Source: Gaeumannomyces sp. JS-464
Taxonomy: Eukaryota > Ascomycota > Sordariomycetes > Magnaporthales > Magnaporthaceae
DNA: 64,000 bases
Direction: 5' to 3'
NCBI GenBank assembly: GCA_002197995.1
Contig: NGZR01000003.1
Location: 5,766,001 to 5,830,000, forward strand
The notes under the pieces were generated by a model, which was not told the origin of the DNA, did not search any database, and was given only the letters and a program-made list of their open reading frames with translations. A program made the position numbers and the translations under genes. Positions 24,301 to 37,251 of this stretch are shown here, piece after piece; position 1 is the first letter of the stretch, and every line of letters starts with the position of its first letter.

Positions 24301-27300
24301 ATGGTAAACCGGGAGCTGTGATTTTGCTTTTTTGTTTAAGTCGGATCGTTAACTGGTAAAATTAGTGCTTTTTAGCGTTTAAAAACGTCGTATGCATTTA
24401 CCGAAAGCTTCGTTTTACTGCAACTGCTGGTTATGCGTTTTTGCGAAGGCGATTTCGTTTATTAGGGATTTAAGTAATACCGTAATTTTAAACAAAATGG
24501 TTTTTAATTTTAGGGTTTTTGTTTTACTGTTTACGGCTTTTTTTTCGAGGGTTTTTTTTAGCGTTTTGGCTGTTCGGGCTTAAAATACTCGAAAGGTGCT
24601 AACTGCTTTTCGGATTTTTACACGATAGGTTTTTTTTTATAATAGGGTTTAACCACCGTGCTTTTAAAAGTCGCGTTACCGCTAATCGTTTTTACCGTAA
24701 TTAACGTGTTTATTATGGATAGGACTTTATACGGGCTTTGCCATTCGTCCTTTTCCCGGAACACCAAAACCTCGCTTCCCAAAGTTAAACTCGGAAATAC
24801 CCGTTTTATGTTCGGTCCGTTACGTGCAGCTAATGCTTTTTGCATACGTCGCTTATCGTGTAAAATCCGGATTTTTGCTATAGCTTTCCTAATTATAGCG
24901 GCTTTTTATACCTAGGTTTATAAAAGTGCGATTCGTTATTAATTCGAAGCATTGCTTTAAAAACGAAATATAAAAACAAATCCGTCGGGGCCGGCCGTAT
25001 CGTTTACGGCTTTTACTGCTTTTTAAAGCACCGATTCGAAGTGCATAATTAAGCACTTTTATCGGATAATATTAAAAGCCCGGCGTAAAAAAGCGTAATA
25101 TTTTTTAATTTGCGATTAATTAATGCGCTTCGATTAGGACCTGCTTATAAATAATCCCAAAAAGCTTTACTTCCGTTAAAATTCGCTCGCGGTAAAGTTA
25201 ATACCGGCATCGTGAAAAATTACGTTAAAAGGTTTAAATAAACGTCGATTTAGCACCGTTTAAAAGCTTCCCACGTTTTTTGCCGATATATTTTTAAAAA
25301 GCGCTGCAGTATTAAAAGCTATGCTCGCATTAATTACGTAAAAAATTGGCTTATAATTAATGTAAAACACGTTTGTAATTATTCGTAGTTAAAATAATAT
25401 CGTTTTAAAGTTTAAATCGAAAGCGTTATAATGCAAAACCCTTTTTTAATAAAAATGGCACATTTGGTTAATATTACGAAAATGTCGCGATTAGTTGTGC
25501 TTTGCCGTTTTAAAACGTTCCAAAGTTTATCGATAAATGGGTGCTTAAAACGCTTATGCACGCGTTTAGCTTAGCTTTTGTAAAAAAAACTGCTTCCGCG
25601 ATTTTTGTTTCCGTTATAAAGCTAACTGCCGTCGTAACGTGGGTAACGTCGTTAAAAAAAAACCAAAAGTGGCCGTGCTTTTTTATAATCGGACGCGCGT
25701 ACCGTCGTTTTTTATAAGCTCGTTACGCGTGTTATTTAGGTAAACGTGCAATGCATTTATATTTGCAAAGCATAGCAGGAAAAAGGTAAATTGGAATTAT
25801 AAAAAACGTGATTTGGCCGATTAGGTCGGAATAGTAATTTTTCCGGTGCTAAAACAGCTTTTTTAATCCGAAAATCACGCGTTTTTTATGCCTTTTATAT
25901 TAACGACGAGATTTGGCTTATAGCGTTAAAATGCGTGGATTTAATCCTTTCCGGCCGTAAAGGTTATTATTGCACTTATATCCGGAAAAATCCTTTGCTA
26001 TTGCTTAATGCTTCGGATTTTGTTTAAACTAATACTAATCCGCAAAAACATAGGAATAAAGCTTGCCAAATCCCGAGTTTTAACGCTTATAAATGCGGTA
26101 GTAAAAGCCTTTTTAATTAGGTATGCGGCCGTAACGGAAGGTTATAAAATAGCTGCTTTTATAATCCTCCTTTTTTTTTTTTTTAATCGTTAAAATTAAA
26201 AAATGGCTATTCCTTTTCGTTATGCTTTCGGGCTTACTAATGCGAGGAATTAGGTGTACCTTTTGCGTGGTTTTTTTTATCTTTTTTTATGCTTTCCATT
26301 GTTTTTTAAATCGTCGTTATTTTTTAAAAAAGTGGCGTGTCGATTTGCAATCCGGCCTTTTGCAAATCCAACAACCGCGTATTATAAGCGTAAACGGGGA
26401 TTAGTTAAAGGATTTGGGTTTATATGCTCGGTTTTAACTTTTATTATCCTTTTTGCGATTTTGTAATTTTTAAACTTCCGTTTTAAAATGGATGCCGGGG
26501 GTGCGTGCGTTTTCCTCCATTTGCAAATGCTTTTTAATTAGGAAAATAGGCTTTTAAAAGTCCGGCTGGGATTTATAAACGGTTTTAAACTCCGGCACGC
26601 TTTAAATTGCCGTAAAATGCTCGCAAAAACTGGTTTTCGTTTTAGTAAAACGGGCCGAAAGCGCGTTAACAAGCTTGTAATTTATTTAAAAGGGCTTGCA
26701 AAACCTTTATGTTAAATTTGCCTATATTAGCGATTTTTAAACGGACTGTTTGGAAAATAATCGAGCTTTAATCCGTATGGTACAATAATCGGTTAACCTC
26801 GGTATTAAATGCTTTTTAAAAATTATGTAAATCTTTCGAAAGTAAGGCTAATACCGATATATCGGGTGTACCACTGCTTAGCTTTGCTTTAAAATGCTAA
26901 AAGAAAAATCGCATAAAGCTATGGAAGTGGTATTTCGAGTTTCGCATGTGTTGCGAAAAACAAAATCTTATCGTTTAAAATATCGTATAAATTACCGGAA
27001 TAGCTGTACTTTTATCCACGCGCTTTGGAATGCTTTTATTAAGCTTTTATTAACGGTAGCGTTAAACACCTTTTAAAAGGGAGTTGCTTATACCGGACTT
27101 CGCACGTGTCGGGGTTCCCGTATTAAAAGCGTAAAGTTATTACAGTTTGTGCTTTTTCGATTAATGGAATGGATTTTCCGTAATCCTTTTATTGCATATA
27201 CTAGTCGAAATGGGATTGGTATAAGCGGTGGTTTTAATCGGCAAAGCTAAAATTAATTAACCGGGGCGCTTATGGATTTGCAAATTGGCTGGTTAAAAGT

Positions 27301-28393
27301 GCAAATTGGCGGGCCGGGGGTGCTTAAGGAACTGCCGATTAGCTAAGTGGTAAAAGCCGCCGATTTGGTAAAAAATGGCTGGGGATCGATGCGCTTTTTA
27401 GTACGAGTGTTTTTATAAAAGGGGAAATGGGCATCGTATTCGTAAAAAAGGTAAAAAGTATTTTCGAAAGCGTAACGGATTTTTAGGCCGCCGGTTTGGT
27501 AATTCCTGGATTTTATTTCGGCAATTTCCCGTTTAACTGTGGTTTTATTTGGAAAAAAACGCGGCGTGTTCCTTTAAAGGCATCGAAGCGTCGTTTAAAT
27601 AACTGTTTGGTTTAAAACTCGTGCGATTTTAAAAGGAAAAGGTTATAATCCGGTTAATAGGGTTGTTTTAAAAATTAACCCATTGCATAACTTGCATAAG
27701 TTTTTCGTTAAGCTTCCTTTTAGGCGGACCAGGACTAGGATTTCGTAATTTTCCAAATGCTTGCGGAAAACTCGAGCGATCCGCTAATCGAGGTTTTCGA
27801 AAGTGCGTTGCTTCCCACCTTTCGTAATTCGATACGTCGCTTAAAAGGTTATTGCATGCGTGTTTCCGTATAAAAGCAGTGTTTTAAGCATCCATGCGTT
27901 CCGGCGAGCAATGGAAACTTCGTTAGTAATTTTCCTGAAGCTGTAAAAAGGGCTTGTTAAAAGGGATGTTAATGTTTTATGCTAAAAACTTGGGGAGGTT
28001 ATATAAAAAGCGTGCTTTTTGTAATTATACGTTGCTTATCGCTAAGCTCCTTCGCTTGTTATTCCGAAATGTCGGACATGTTATCGGTGGGTTAACGAGC
28101 AATATCGTTTGGGTAATAATTTAAAAGTAATCGCTTGCTTTAGGAAAGTGCTTAAAAGGATTACGTAACGCCTTTTTACAGTTATTTAAATTTACAAATA
28201 AAGGTTTAATCGCCTGCTTTAAAAGTGCTTTTATTATTCGATTAACTCGTGTATAACGCGTTACCGAGCAGTGGAATACAATTCCTTTGCTTTTAAGCTT
28301 TTCCGTTTAACCTAATCGCTTTAAAAAAAGGTATCGAACGGTTAAACCTTTTACTTGCTTATTTGTGTTGCCTTTTTAAGCAATACTAATTAG
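21358..28393 (-). pseudogene. copia gag-pol relic (right copy)
   Basis: Order on the - strand is gag (about 26500-27900), integrase (about 24600-26000), RT (about 23400-24300), RNase H (about 23080-23330; the FVNGLFANNPD-like block). The integrase C-terminal segment at 24618-24845 retains GSEVLVFREKDEWQ. Frames are broken by RIP stops. 21358-22900 is 3' internal sequence without a recognised domain; a similar stretch lies at 14700-16194 of the left copy. Confidence 0.82.
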
Positions 28394-28622
28394 TGTTAGT
28401 AGGAGTGGTACTTTTGTAAGCACGGAAATTTCCTAAAAGGAAAAAAAAATTTATAAATTTGGAACTGGTGTTTGTAATAATGCATGTTTATGTAGGAATT
28501 TATTATAAAAAGGGATTATAAAATCCCTTTTGTAAGCTCGTGGGAGCGCACGGCCCGTGGCTTGCGGCTTTACAAAGCGTGGGCCTTTTTTAAATGCACG
28601 CGCTAAATTACGTGGATTAACA
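28394..28622 (-). repeat. copia 5' LTR (right copy)
   Basis: 229 bp, nearly identical to the other three copia LTRs, with terminal TG...CA intact on the element strand. Confidence 0.9.
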
Positions 28623-28627
28623 TTAAA

Positions 28628-31600
28628 AGTTTTTTATCGTAAATTTGGTAATTTAATTTAAATTTATTTAACTTTTGCGAAAAAAACGCGTAAAAGTGCA
28701 ACCGTTTTTAATCGTTTCGCTGTTCGAATTAACCGCTAATCGCGTAATTTAACGCGTTAATTTTAACTTCGAAAGGTTTTTTTAAGTTTAAAGTATTAAT
28801 ATTAATTTTTTTAATATTACGTTTCGTAATTGCTTAAAAGCCTTTTATTTTTACTTTCCTTAATAAAATTGGTGGTTTATTTTTAGTAAAATCGTAAATG
28901 GTATAGCGATTTTGTTATAGTTACGAATAAACCGTTTGTAAAAGTTTAAAAATTTTAGAAACTTTTATATTTTCGTAACGTTTTTAAATATAAGCCACTT
29001 TTTAACTTTTTCGATTTTTTTAAGATTTATGCAAACCTATTTAAACGTAATTACGAATTTTAAAAAAGCGATTTTTTATAAATGCCATTCGCATTTTTCT
29101 AGTTTAACGAAAAGCTTTGTATTAAACAACTTTTAAAGCATTTTACATACGTGCCACTTATGCTTTTTTATCGTTTTCGAAAAAATTAAAATATCGTCCA
29201 AATACGCGAAAGCGAAAACGTTAAGGTATTCGCGTAATATATGGTTAATTATCTTTTAAAACGTGGTTAATGCATTAATAAACCCGAAAGTTATTACCAA
29301 AAACTCGTAGCATTTAAGTTTTATTTTAAAAGTTGTAAACAATTTTTAGCCTTTTTTAATTCGTATTAAGCTATAAGCTTTCCGTAAGTTTAAAGCCGTA
29401 AAATATTAAGCTTTACCAAACTTATTTCGTAATTCGTTAATAAAAAGCAAAAAATACTGGTTTTTAACCGTAACCTCGTTTAACGAGCGGTAATTAATAC
29501 ATATTCGCTCCGTTTCGTTTTTTTTTTATAAAATCCTATATCCTATTAAAAAATTAAAAGGTTTAATATGTCCTTTTCGTAAGTTTTTTTCCAGCTGTTT
29601 TTTTAACACTTTTTATTACCGAAAGTTAAGCTAATATAGCTTTTAATATTTAAATTGCGTTTTTAATTTAAGTTTAATTTTAAAGTCGAACGGTTTATGT
29701 TTAAAAAGCACCGTTTTTAAGTTTTTCTTAAATAATTTCTCGTATTTATAATATTTTTTCGGTATATTTGCAAGCCGTTTTTTAACGCTATTTTAGTCGT
29801 TTTAATCGCTTTCCATTTTAAATAATCGTGTATTTGTTAATATTAAATGCGAAGGTAAATTGCTAAGTTTTATTACCGTTATAACCTTTTTTTATTACTT
29901 TTTATGCTTACGGTTTAAGGTTTATAATTAGTAAACCGTTTTAATTATTCGTAGTTTTTTTTATTAAATTTAACTGGTTGTTTAATTTATTCGTAAATTA
30001 TTTTTCTTAAGTTAAAAGATTTCGAAAATAACGTTTCCTTTTTATATATTTAATTTATTTAATATAATAGTAACATTTTCCCCATTCCGGGTACGTAATG
30101 TTATTAGCTGTGTTTTTTTGGTTAATTTATTTTTTATTATAAGTAATAGGTATTTTTTCGACCATTTTTAATTAGTACGGTTAATAATTCCGTTTCGTAG
30201 GAATTTTATACCGTTTAACCGCTTATAACGATACGTAATCACTTTATATTTCGCAATCGATTATTATTTTAACCTTTTTTTTAATATTTTATTTAAAATG
30301 TTAGTAAATTATACGGTTAATTCGATTTTATTATTGCGAAAGTTTTTATCGGTTTTTATTTTTTATTCCGTGCTTTCCGCTCGGGTAGCTTTTTTAGTTT
30401 TTTAATAAAAGGAATAAAAACCGTACGTTCGTTTTTTTATTCGAGTTAAACGGTATATACGCTCGCGTAATCCTTTAATGCTAAGCTTCCGCTTTTTATG
30501 CTATATGTTTTTTGCATTTCGCAATTTCGCACTTCTTTTAATCGAGCGTTTTAATAACATATAGCATTAAATACCGCTTGTTAAGTTTAAAAATTGCAAT
30601 AAACCTGCCGATTTAGGTTAACTTTTACCGTAGCAATTAAAATGCTAAACGGGGTTTATCTTTTAACTCGTTTTTTTAACTTTCGTAAAAAAAATCGTAT
30701 TTAAGTTTAAATTGCAAATGGAATTTTCACTTTTTATAAATGCATTTTGCTTAAAAAAAGTACAAATATTTAAAATGTTCCATATTAATATTAGGGTGGT
30801 TTTTTAGTTTTAACGTAGCTTTTTTTTAATTCGCTTACGTCGTTAAACTGGTAGTTAACGTATTTAACTTTTTATTAGTCGTTAAATTACGATAAAAGGT
30901 AACCGTTATTTTTATCCGTTAAAGTGGCGTGGTATAACGGGCCATTTAGGTGTTTTAAAACCTTAACGTTTTAAAAACATTCCGAAATATCGAAAAGCGT
31001 AAAAGCGTGTTAGTTTTTCCAGCTTGCTTAGTTTTCGCGAATTATAAGTATAAAAGCCACGTCGTTTAAACCTTTTGCCCGTTTTTAAAACTCGGCCGTT
31101 TTAAGGTTTTAGCCGTTTTAATTTACTTTCGTATTAGTATTAAAGTTTTCAAGTCCGCGAAAAAAATGGGTTTAACTTAAAGGTTTTTTTCTTCGAATTT
31201 TTCCTTTTTTTATATCGTTTGCTAAAGTTGCTTTTTTTTAAACCCCGTAAAAAGCGGCGTCGTTTTTTTTTCCAAATTCGTAAGCTTAAAAACGACGCGT
31301 TGCTTACCTTCGCTATCGTATTTAAACTTCGTAATTTTAAATATGCAAACGCGTTAAAATTTTTAAAAATACCATTCGGTAACCTTTTTATCGGATTAAT
31401 ATATAACGTATAGCTTGTTATAATAATATATTTAGCTAAACGCTGTTTTAAAGCATAATTTTTCCTATGTTAAGCTTTTTTACGTTCGTTAAAAGTTAAT
31501 TACTTACCGGTTATTATTTTGCTAAAAGCAATTTGCTTTAATGTGGCCGGTTTAGCCACATTTAAAGCATTTCCCGCTTTTCGAGTTTTACTTTTGCTTT

Positions 31601-32536
31601 TTTTACTACTTTTATTACTAGTAAGCGGCTTTCGCACTAAGGTTTATAAAGTTTAAATGCGTTTTATAAACCGTAGTTAATTATTACCTAGCTTTTTTTT
31701 AATTAGCTTTATTAATTTATACCACGTTTTTAAAACTATATCTTTTTTTTCCTATTGTTTTTCGTATAATTTATCGCTAATACGAACCGCGTTTTTAACG
31801 TAATCCGTAAAAAACTTCGAACGATCCTATTTCGCGAGTTTATTTTTTACGTTTTCGCGTAATCTATTGTAAAAATGCAATATTAACGTAGCGTCGTTTT
31901 AATCGAGTTTAATATTAACTCGTTAAAAACCCGTTATATATTTAGCTACGGCTTTTCGTTATTTAAAGTTAGTAAGTTTTTTTCGGCGATCCGGGTTTCG
32001 TTTATTATTTTAAACACTTTTCCGACTTTTTTTCCGAAAGTTTCGAAGCTAGCGAAAATAATTTTGGTAGCTTTTTAGCTATTTTTATACTTTTTAAAAT
32101 AATCGTTTTAAATTAATTAAAACCACTTTTTTACTTTGCCGTTTAGCTTGGTAATAACGTAAACAACCTTTTATTTTTCGCTTCCAAATTGCTATTTGTA
32201 AAATTTAAAATACCTTTTGCATTCGGTAAAAAACGTTTTAAATTTGCCGTTTTTTTTCCGTAAAAATTTAAAAACGGGAACTTATACGCTCGAATTGCGA
32301 TAAGTGCTTTAAAAAATACCAACTTCGTAGTAAATTGCTTTACTTCGGTTTAACTTTTAATAATTTCGTTCGTTATAATTTTAAAAAGGTTAACCGTGTT
32401 AACGGCTTCGTTAAAGTTATATTTAACACTGTTAAAAGTAAAAACCGTGGTTTTTTCCTTTTTAGGCTTTTTGCTATTACTTGCTATAATTGCATTATCC
32501 TTTTTATAACGAAGTATTAAATAGGATTAATTAAAA
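28628..32536 (-). pseudogene. gypsy gag-pol relic: gag, RT, start of RNase H (right copy)
   Basis: RT lies at about 29150-29560 on the - strand. The active site YLDD is intact here (complement of 29193-29204, in FAYLDDILIFS), unlike the left copy where it is YLNN. Gag-like sequence runs from about 30000 to 32520; 31150-31400 matches 5530-5720 of the left copy. The first RNase H block is at 28640-28800. Stops and A/T-biased substitutions are frequent. Confidence 0.82.
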
Positions 32537-33017
32537 TGTTATAATTAAAGGTTTACTTTTAAAGTAAAGCACTTTAAGGAAAAATAAGGTAATATCGCTG
32601 CTTTAAGCATATAAAAACACGTAATTTAAAAAGGTAATTTAATTGTTTGCTTTAAAAAATGCTTAAAAGCTAACTTAGGTTAACTAATGCCGAAACCTTA
32701 GTTAAAACTACCTAAAATAATAAGAAATCCATTTACTATATATACGCTGCTTTTGTTTTAATAAACTTTAAATTTATAACAAAGTTATAAATTTATAAAT
32801 CCCGTTTAAATTTATTACTTTGTTATAAATTTACAAATCCCGTTCGGATTTGTTATTTTGTTACAAATTCGCAAATCCCGCTTAAATTTATTGCTTTGTT
32901 ACAAATTTATAAATCCCGCTCGAGGCACGTAACTTTACGTGTTTTAATACGAAGTAAAAACGCTATTTAAAGCCCTTTTCGCTTTATTGTCCTAAATTTT
33001 GCATACCGGTTGTAACA
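32537..33017 (-). repeat. gypsy 5' LTR (right copy)
   Basis: 481 bp, aligning with 20114-20556 in inverse orientation. It contains the tandem 'aaatttataaatcccg' type units at about 32770-32930. Confidence 0.85.
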
Positions 33018-35172
33018 CTATTATTAAATTACGTTTTTATACCAATTATTTACGTATTAAACTTTTTAATAATTATTAAATTATAATAAAAGTTAGCTAT
33101 TGTTTTTTTTAAGTTAAAATAACGTAGTATAACAGTTCGTTGAAATGCTTTAAAATTTTAACGTTTTAAAAGCATTTTAAAACGTTAAATAGCGTAAAAA
33201 CACGTTAACTTTTCCAATTTTTTCGACTTTTTTAAAACATTAATACGAAAGTAACGTTATTTAATTCTTTTATTTGTTTTTAAAGTTAAACGACGTTGTT
33301 ATTCATTTTAACATCGGTATTTAAATTATTAAACTTTTAAAAAGGGTAAGTTTAACTTTAAAGTTTTTTTTAAACTTCGCTTTTTTTAAACCAGTTGTTA
33401 AAAGTGCTTTTTTTTAAATTCGGCGAAAAGCGGCGTTATTTTTTTCTTTTAAATTTATTAAACCGGAAATAACGCGGTAATTTTTTTCGTTATCGTATTT
33501 TAACTTTATAACTTTTAACATAACGATATTTTAAAGCTTTTAAAAGTACTATTCGGTAACCTTTTTATTAAATTAATACGTAATACATAGTTTATCGTAA
33601 TAACGCGTTTAGTTAAATACCGGCCCAAAATACGCGTCGTTTTGCGTTAAGCTTTTTTACGTTCGTTAAAAGTTAATTACTTAATAATTGTTATTTCGTT
33701 AAAAATAATTTGCTTTTATATAACTTTATTAGTTATATTTAAAGCATTTCCCGTTTTTTAAGTTTTACTTCGGCTTTTTTCGTTATTCCTGCTATTAGTA
33801 CGCAGCTTTTACGTTAATATTTATAAATTTTAAATGCGTATTATATATTATAAATGGTTGCTATTTAGCTTTTTTTTTAATTAGCTTTATTATTTTGCAT
33901 TGCTTTTTTTAAATTTATAACTTTTTTTCCTATTATCGCTTATATAATTTATTGCTAATACGGATTGCATTTTAAACGTATTTCGTAAAAAACTTTAAAC
34001 GTTTTTACTTCGCGAGTTCGTTTTTTACATTTTTGCGAAATCCGTTGTAAAAGTATAGCATTAACGTAACGTCGTTTTACTTAAATTTAATGCTAATTTT
34101 TTAGAAATTTGCAACGTATTTAACCGCTGCTTTTAGCTATTTAAAAAGCAGCAACTTTTTTTAACAACTCGGGGCTTATCGATTGTTTTAAACACTTTTC
34201 CGATTTTAACTTCGAAAATTTCGAAATTAGTAAAAATAAATTTAATAGCTTTTTAGCTTTTATAGTACTTTTTAAAATAATCGCTTTAAATAAATTAAAA
34301 CCACTTTTTCACTTTGCCATCCAATTTAATAGTAACGTACGTAACTTTTTATTCCTTATATACGAATTGCTATTTGTAAAGCTTAAAATAACTTTTGCAT
34401 TCGGTAAAAAATGTTTTAAATTTACGGTTTTCCTTTTCGTAATGGTTTAACGACGGGAATTTATACGTTCGAACCGCGATAAGCGTAATAAGTTAAAGCT
34501 TTACTAACTTTTTTTTCGAATTGCTTTACTTTAACCCGGCTTTTAGCGAATTTCGTTAATATAAGTTTAAAAAAACGTGCCGTATCGGCGGCGTTTTTAA
34601 TGTTAAATTTATCGTTTTTAAAAATAAAAACAATATTTCCTCCTTTTTTAAGCGTTTTGCTATTGCTCGTTATGTTATTTTATTCGGTTTTTTAGTAAAA
34701 TGCTAAATAAAATTAGTTAAAATATTACAATTAAAAGTTTTGCTTTTAAAGTAAAGCGTTTTAAAAGTGGTTTAAATAATAACTTTAAATATTTTAGGAA
34801 AGTTTTAAAAGTTTAAAAAGAAACTTTTAATTGCTTGCTTTAAAAGATGTTTAAAAGTTAACTATGTTAACTAATGCTAAAGCTTTAAATAAAGCTATTT
34901 AAAGCAGTAAGAAATCCTTCCTTATATATTTGTTTATCTTTTTTTTATAGTTTTTTTAAATTTGTAGCTTTATTTATAGGTTTTACAAATCCAAAAATCC
35001 TGTTTTAAATTTGTGGTTTTATGCGCAGCTTATATAAATCCACAAATCTTGCTTAAGTAAGGTTTTTAATTACGTGTTACTTGTTTAACAATTAAAAGTA
35101 AAGTTAAAAGTGTTTTTTTTAATACTTGTTTTAAGCCTTTTGCCCCCCCTTTTTTTTAGTTTAATCGTAACA
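33018..35172 (-). mobile_element. Partial third gypsy copy: gag relic and 5' LTR
   Basis: 5' LTR 34723-35172 followed on the - strand by gag-like sequence down to 33018, where the 5' LTR of the right gypsy interrupts it. It aligns with 31050-32530 and with 5530-6100. No pol part remains in the window, so either the later gypsy inserted here and the rest was lost, or the rest was never present. Confidence 0.82.
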
Positions 35173-35285
35173 CATTGCTTTATAAATAAGCATTAAGTAC
35201 ACGTTCGTTAATTTTTAAGTTATATAAGAATTTTTAAAAACGAAAAAGCCGATGTTAAAACTAAACTTAGCATGGCCTTTTCGTT
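35173..35285. other. Short spacer with inverted repeat
   Basis: AT-rich spacer. 35237-35292 contains an imperfect hairpin whose arms are of the type aaaaacgaaaaagcc / ggccttttcgttttt. No gene seen. Confidence 0.4.
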
Positions 35286-36144
35286 TTTTTAACATGCTAA
35301 ACCGATAATGGCCGGCGTTAAAGCCTTAGCCCGGAAAATGGCCCGAAACGCTCGAAACGCTTAGTTCGAAAATAACCTTCCAAAACGATACAAAGCTATA
35401 AGCTTTCCGCTAACATTATAACACGTATTAAAAGCTTTGCAATTGCATTAAAATGTATTACAACGGTTAATAGCCGCACGTATAAGCCACGGGATTTCGA
35501 CTAGTACTATTACAAATTTAAGCATAAAAACGATAACCCGTACCGCTATAGGAAAAACAAATTTTCTTTTTACCCCGCATTTTGCAAATTAGCTAAAATT
35601 ACGAAAAATAACGAACCTTACCCCGACTTTTAACAAACCCGGGTATTAAAAACGGTTATTATAAAAGCTTTTCCTTTTTACCTCGTTCGTTAAAGCCACC
35701 AATTATTTCGCTATCGCCGGACGATAATAATAAAGCATAACAGCCCGCATACAACTTATTTTTTTTTCTTTTAACACATGCACTTTTTCCTTTGTACCAC
35801 TTAAATTAATAATAAGCTCGTTAGCCTTTTACAATTACCGACCGGGTTTAAAAGCGATCCTAAAAACCCCCCGTTTAACCTTGCCCCCTTTTCGGCATAC
35901 CCGCTAGCCGCACGTACTATTACCACTTGCAATGCTTATAACGCTTTAGCGATTTATACGCTTTATTACCGATTGCCCGCTTACTATTAAAAAGCGCTGG
36001 AATACAGTTTAACCTTCGTATGCTTTTAAGTTTAATTTGTTAACCGCCGAATAATAGCATTATAGCTTGGTATATGTAGTTTAAATAGCGTTAGCACGTT
36101 ATATGCACTTTAGGAAGTAAGGATTAGTAAATCCCAATTAGCTA
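35286..36144 (+). mobile_element. RIP-degraded 3' end of a Tad1-type LINE (ORF2 C-terminus and 3' UTR)
   Basis: Aligns with the reverse complement of 58560-59480, the 3' end of the Tad1-type LINE at the right of the window. The ORF2 tail is readable as a mutated form (FENNLPKRYKAI... and ...VLQRLIAAR, about 35365-35490), followed by the 3' UTR. The last bases of the same UTR continue at 41720-41745 (acgttaaatatac, then a T/C-rich tail): the pogo element 36145-41719 was inserted at a TA in this LINE tail. Confidence 0.85.
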
Positions 36145-37251
36145 ACGTGGTTTACCACCGAATGGGCCACATTACCGAATAGGTTATAACACGCGACCAC
36201 GCGACACTTTTTTTTTCGCAACCAATTTTTTTACTTATAATAATATTAATAAAAACGACGAAAACCGGGTAATATTTACCTTTTAAATTTTGCAATTTAA
36301 TTTAAAACTAAATATACGGAAAGTTGCAAAGATTTACTCGGTCGCGAAATCGATTTTAACGTGTTAAAAGCGTAGCTAACTTGCTTAACGCGATAACGCG
36401 CTTAATTTTCGAAAATTAATAAAATTTAAGGAAAAAGCGCTTATTAAATACATATTCGAGCTAAATTCCCGCGCATTTTCTTTTTAACTTTTTAATGTTA
36501 AAAATATAGTTAACCGATTACTTGCCGAACGTAACGCGAGCACCGTCGGGATTAATTAAGTCGCGAGGTTTATTAAGCGCCGCGTAAAGCTTAGCACGCG
36601 TTAAATTCGAAAATATAACTATTAACAAGCTAAATGCGAAAATTCCAAACTTATTTTTACGTAGTTCAATTTTATACGAAATATTATAAATAAATATACC
36701 ATTTAAAATAACGATATTTATAATTTCGACGAAACCGGCTTTTTTATAAGCATAATCGCTGTTGTTATAGTTATTATAACATCGGAAAACCGTAATAAAA
36801 TAAAAGTCGTCCAGCTTAATATAAAAAATAAGTTACAATTATTTAAAAGGTTAATTATTACGGTTAAACGGTTTTTTTTATTGTTAAAAGTAGTAATATT
36901 TAACCAATTGGTATTTAAAAACCGACTTTTTACGTAATTAAGTTATCGTAATAAACGTTAATAAGTAAATTACAAACGAACTCGGTTTAAAATAAAGCTA
37001 GCATTTCGATAAACATATTACAGTTTATTTTATAAAATTTTATCGTTTATTAATGTTAAACGGTTATAAAAGTTACTATTTAACGAATTTTAAACTTTAT
37101 TATTAAAAATATAATATTATTACGCTTTGCATGCTTTCGCATTCGTTTTACTTTTTTTAACCATTTAACGTTAAATATTTTAAGCTATTTAAAAAAGCGT
37201 ACGGTTAATAAATCGAAAATTTAATAAAATTATACGTTAACCACGTAATTA

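Larger units (their letters stand above)
21124..28622 (-). mobile_element. Ty1/copia retrotransposon, right copy, LTR to LTR
   Basis: Complete element on the - strand with LTRs 28394-28622 (5') and 21124-21357 (3'), and a perfect 5-bp target duplication TTAAA (21119-21123 and 28623-28627). It interrupts gypsy RNase H, a site different from that used by the left copy, so the two copia insertions are independent. Internal relics mirror the left copy: for example 24618-24845 - carries the integrase C-terminal block also seen at 12835-13173. Confidence 0.93.
21036..33017 (-). mobile_element. Ty3/gypsy chromovirus relic, right copy, truncated 3'
   Basis: Inverted relative of the left gypsy. Its own sequence occupies 28628-33017 and 21036-21123, with a copia element between. 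It has a 5' LTR (32537-33017), gag, RT and the start of RNase H; homology to the left copy stops at about 21036 within RNase H, so integrase, chromodomain and 3' LTR are missing. It abuts the gag part of a further gypsy copy at 33018. Confidence 0.88.
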
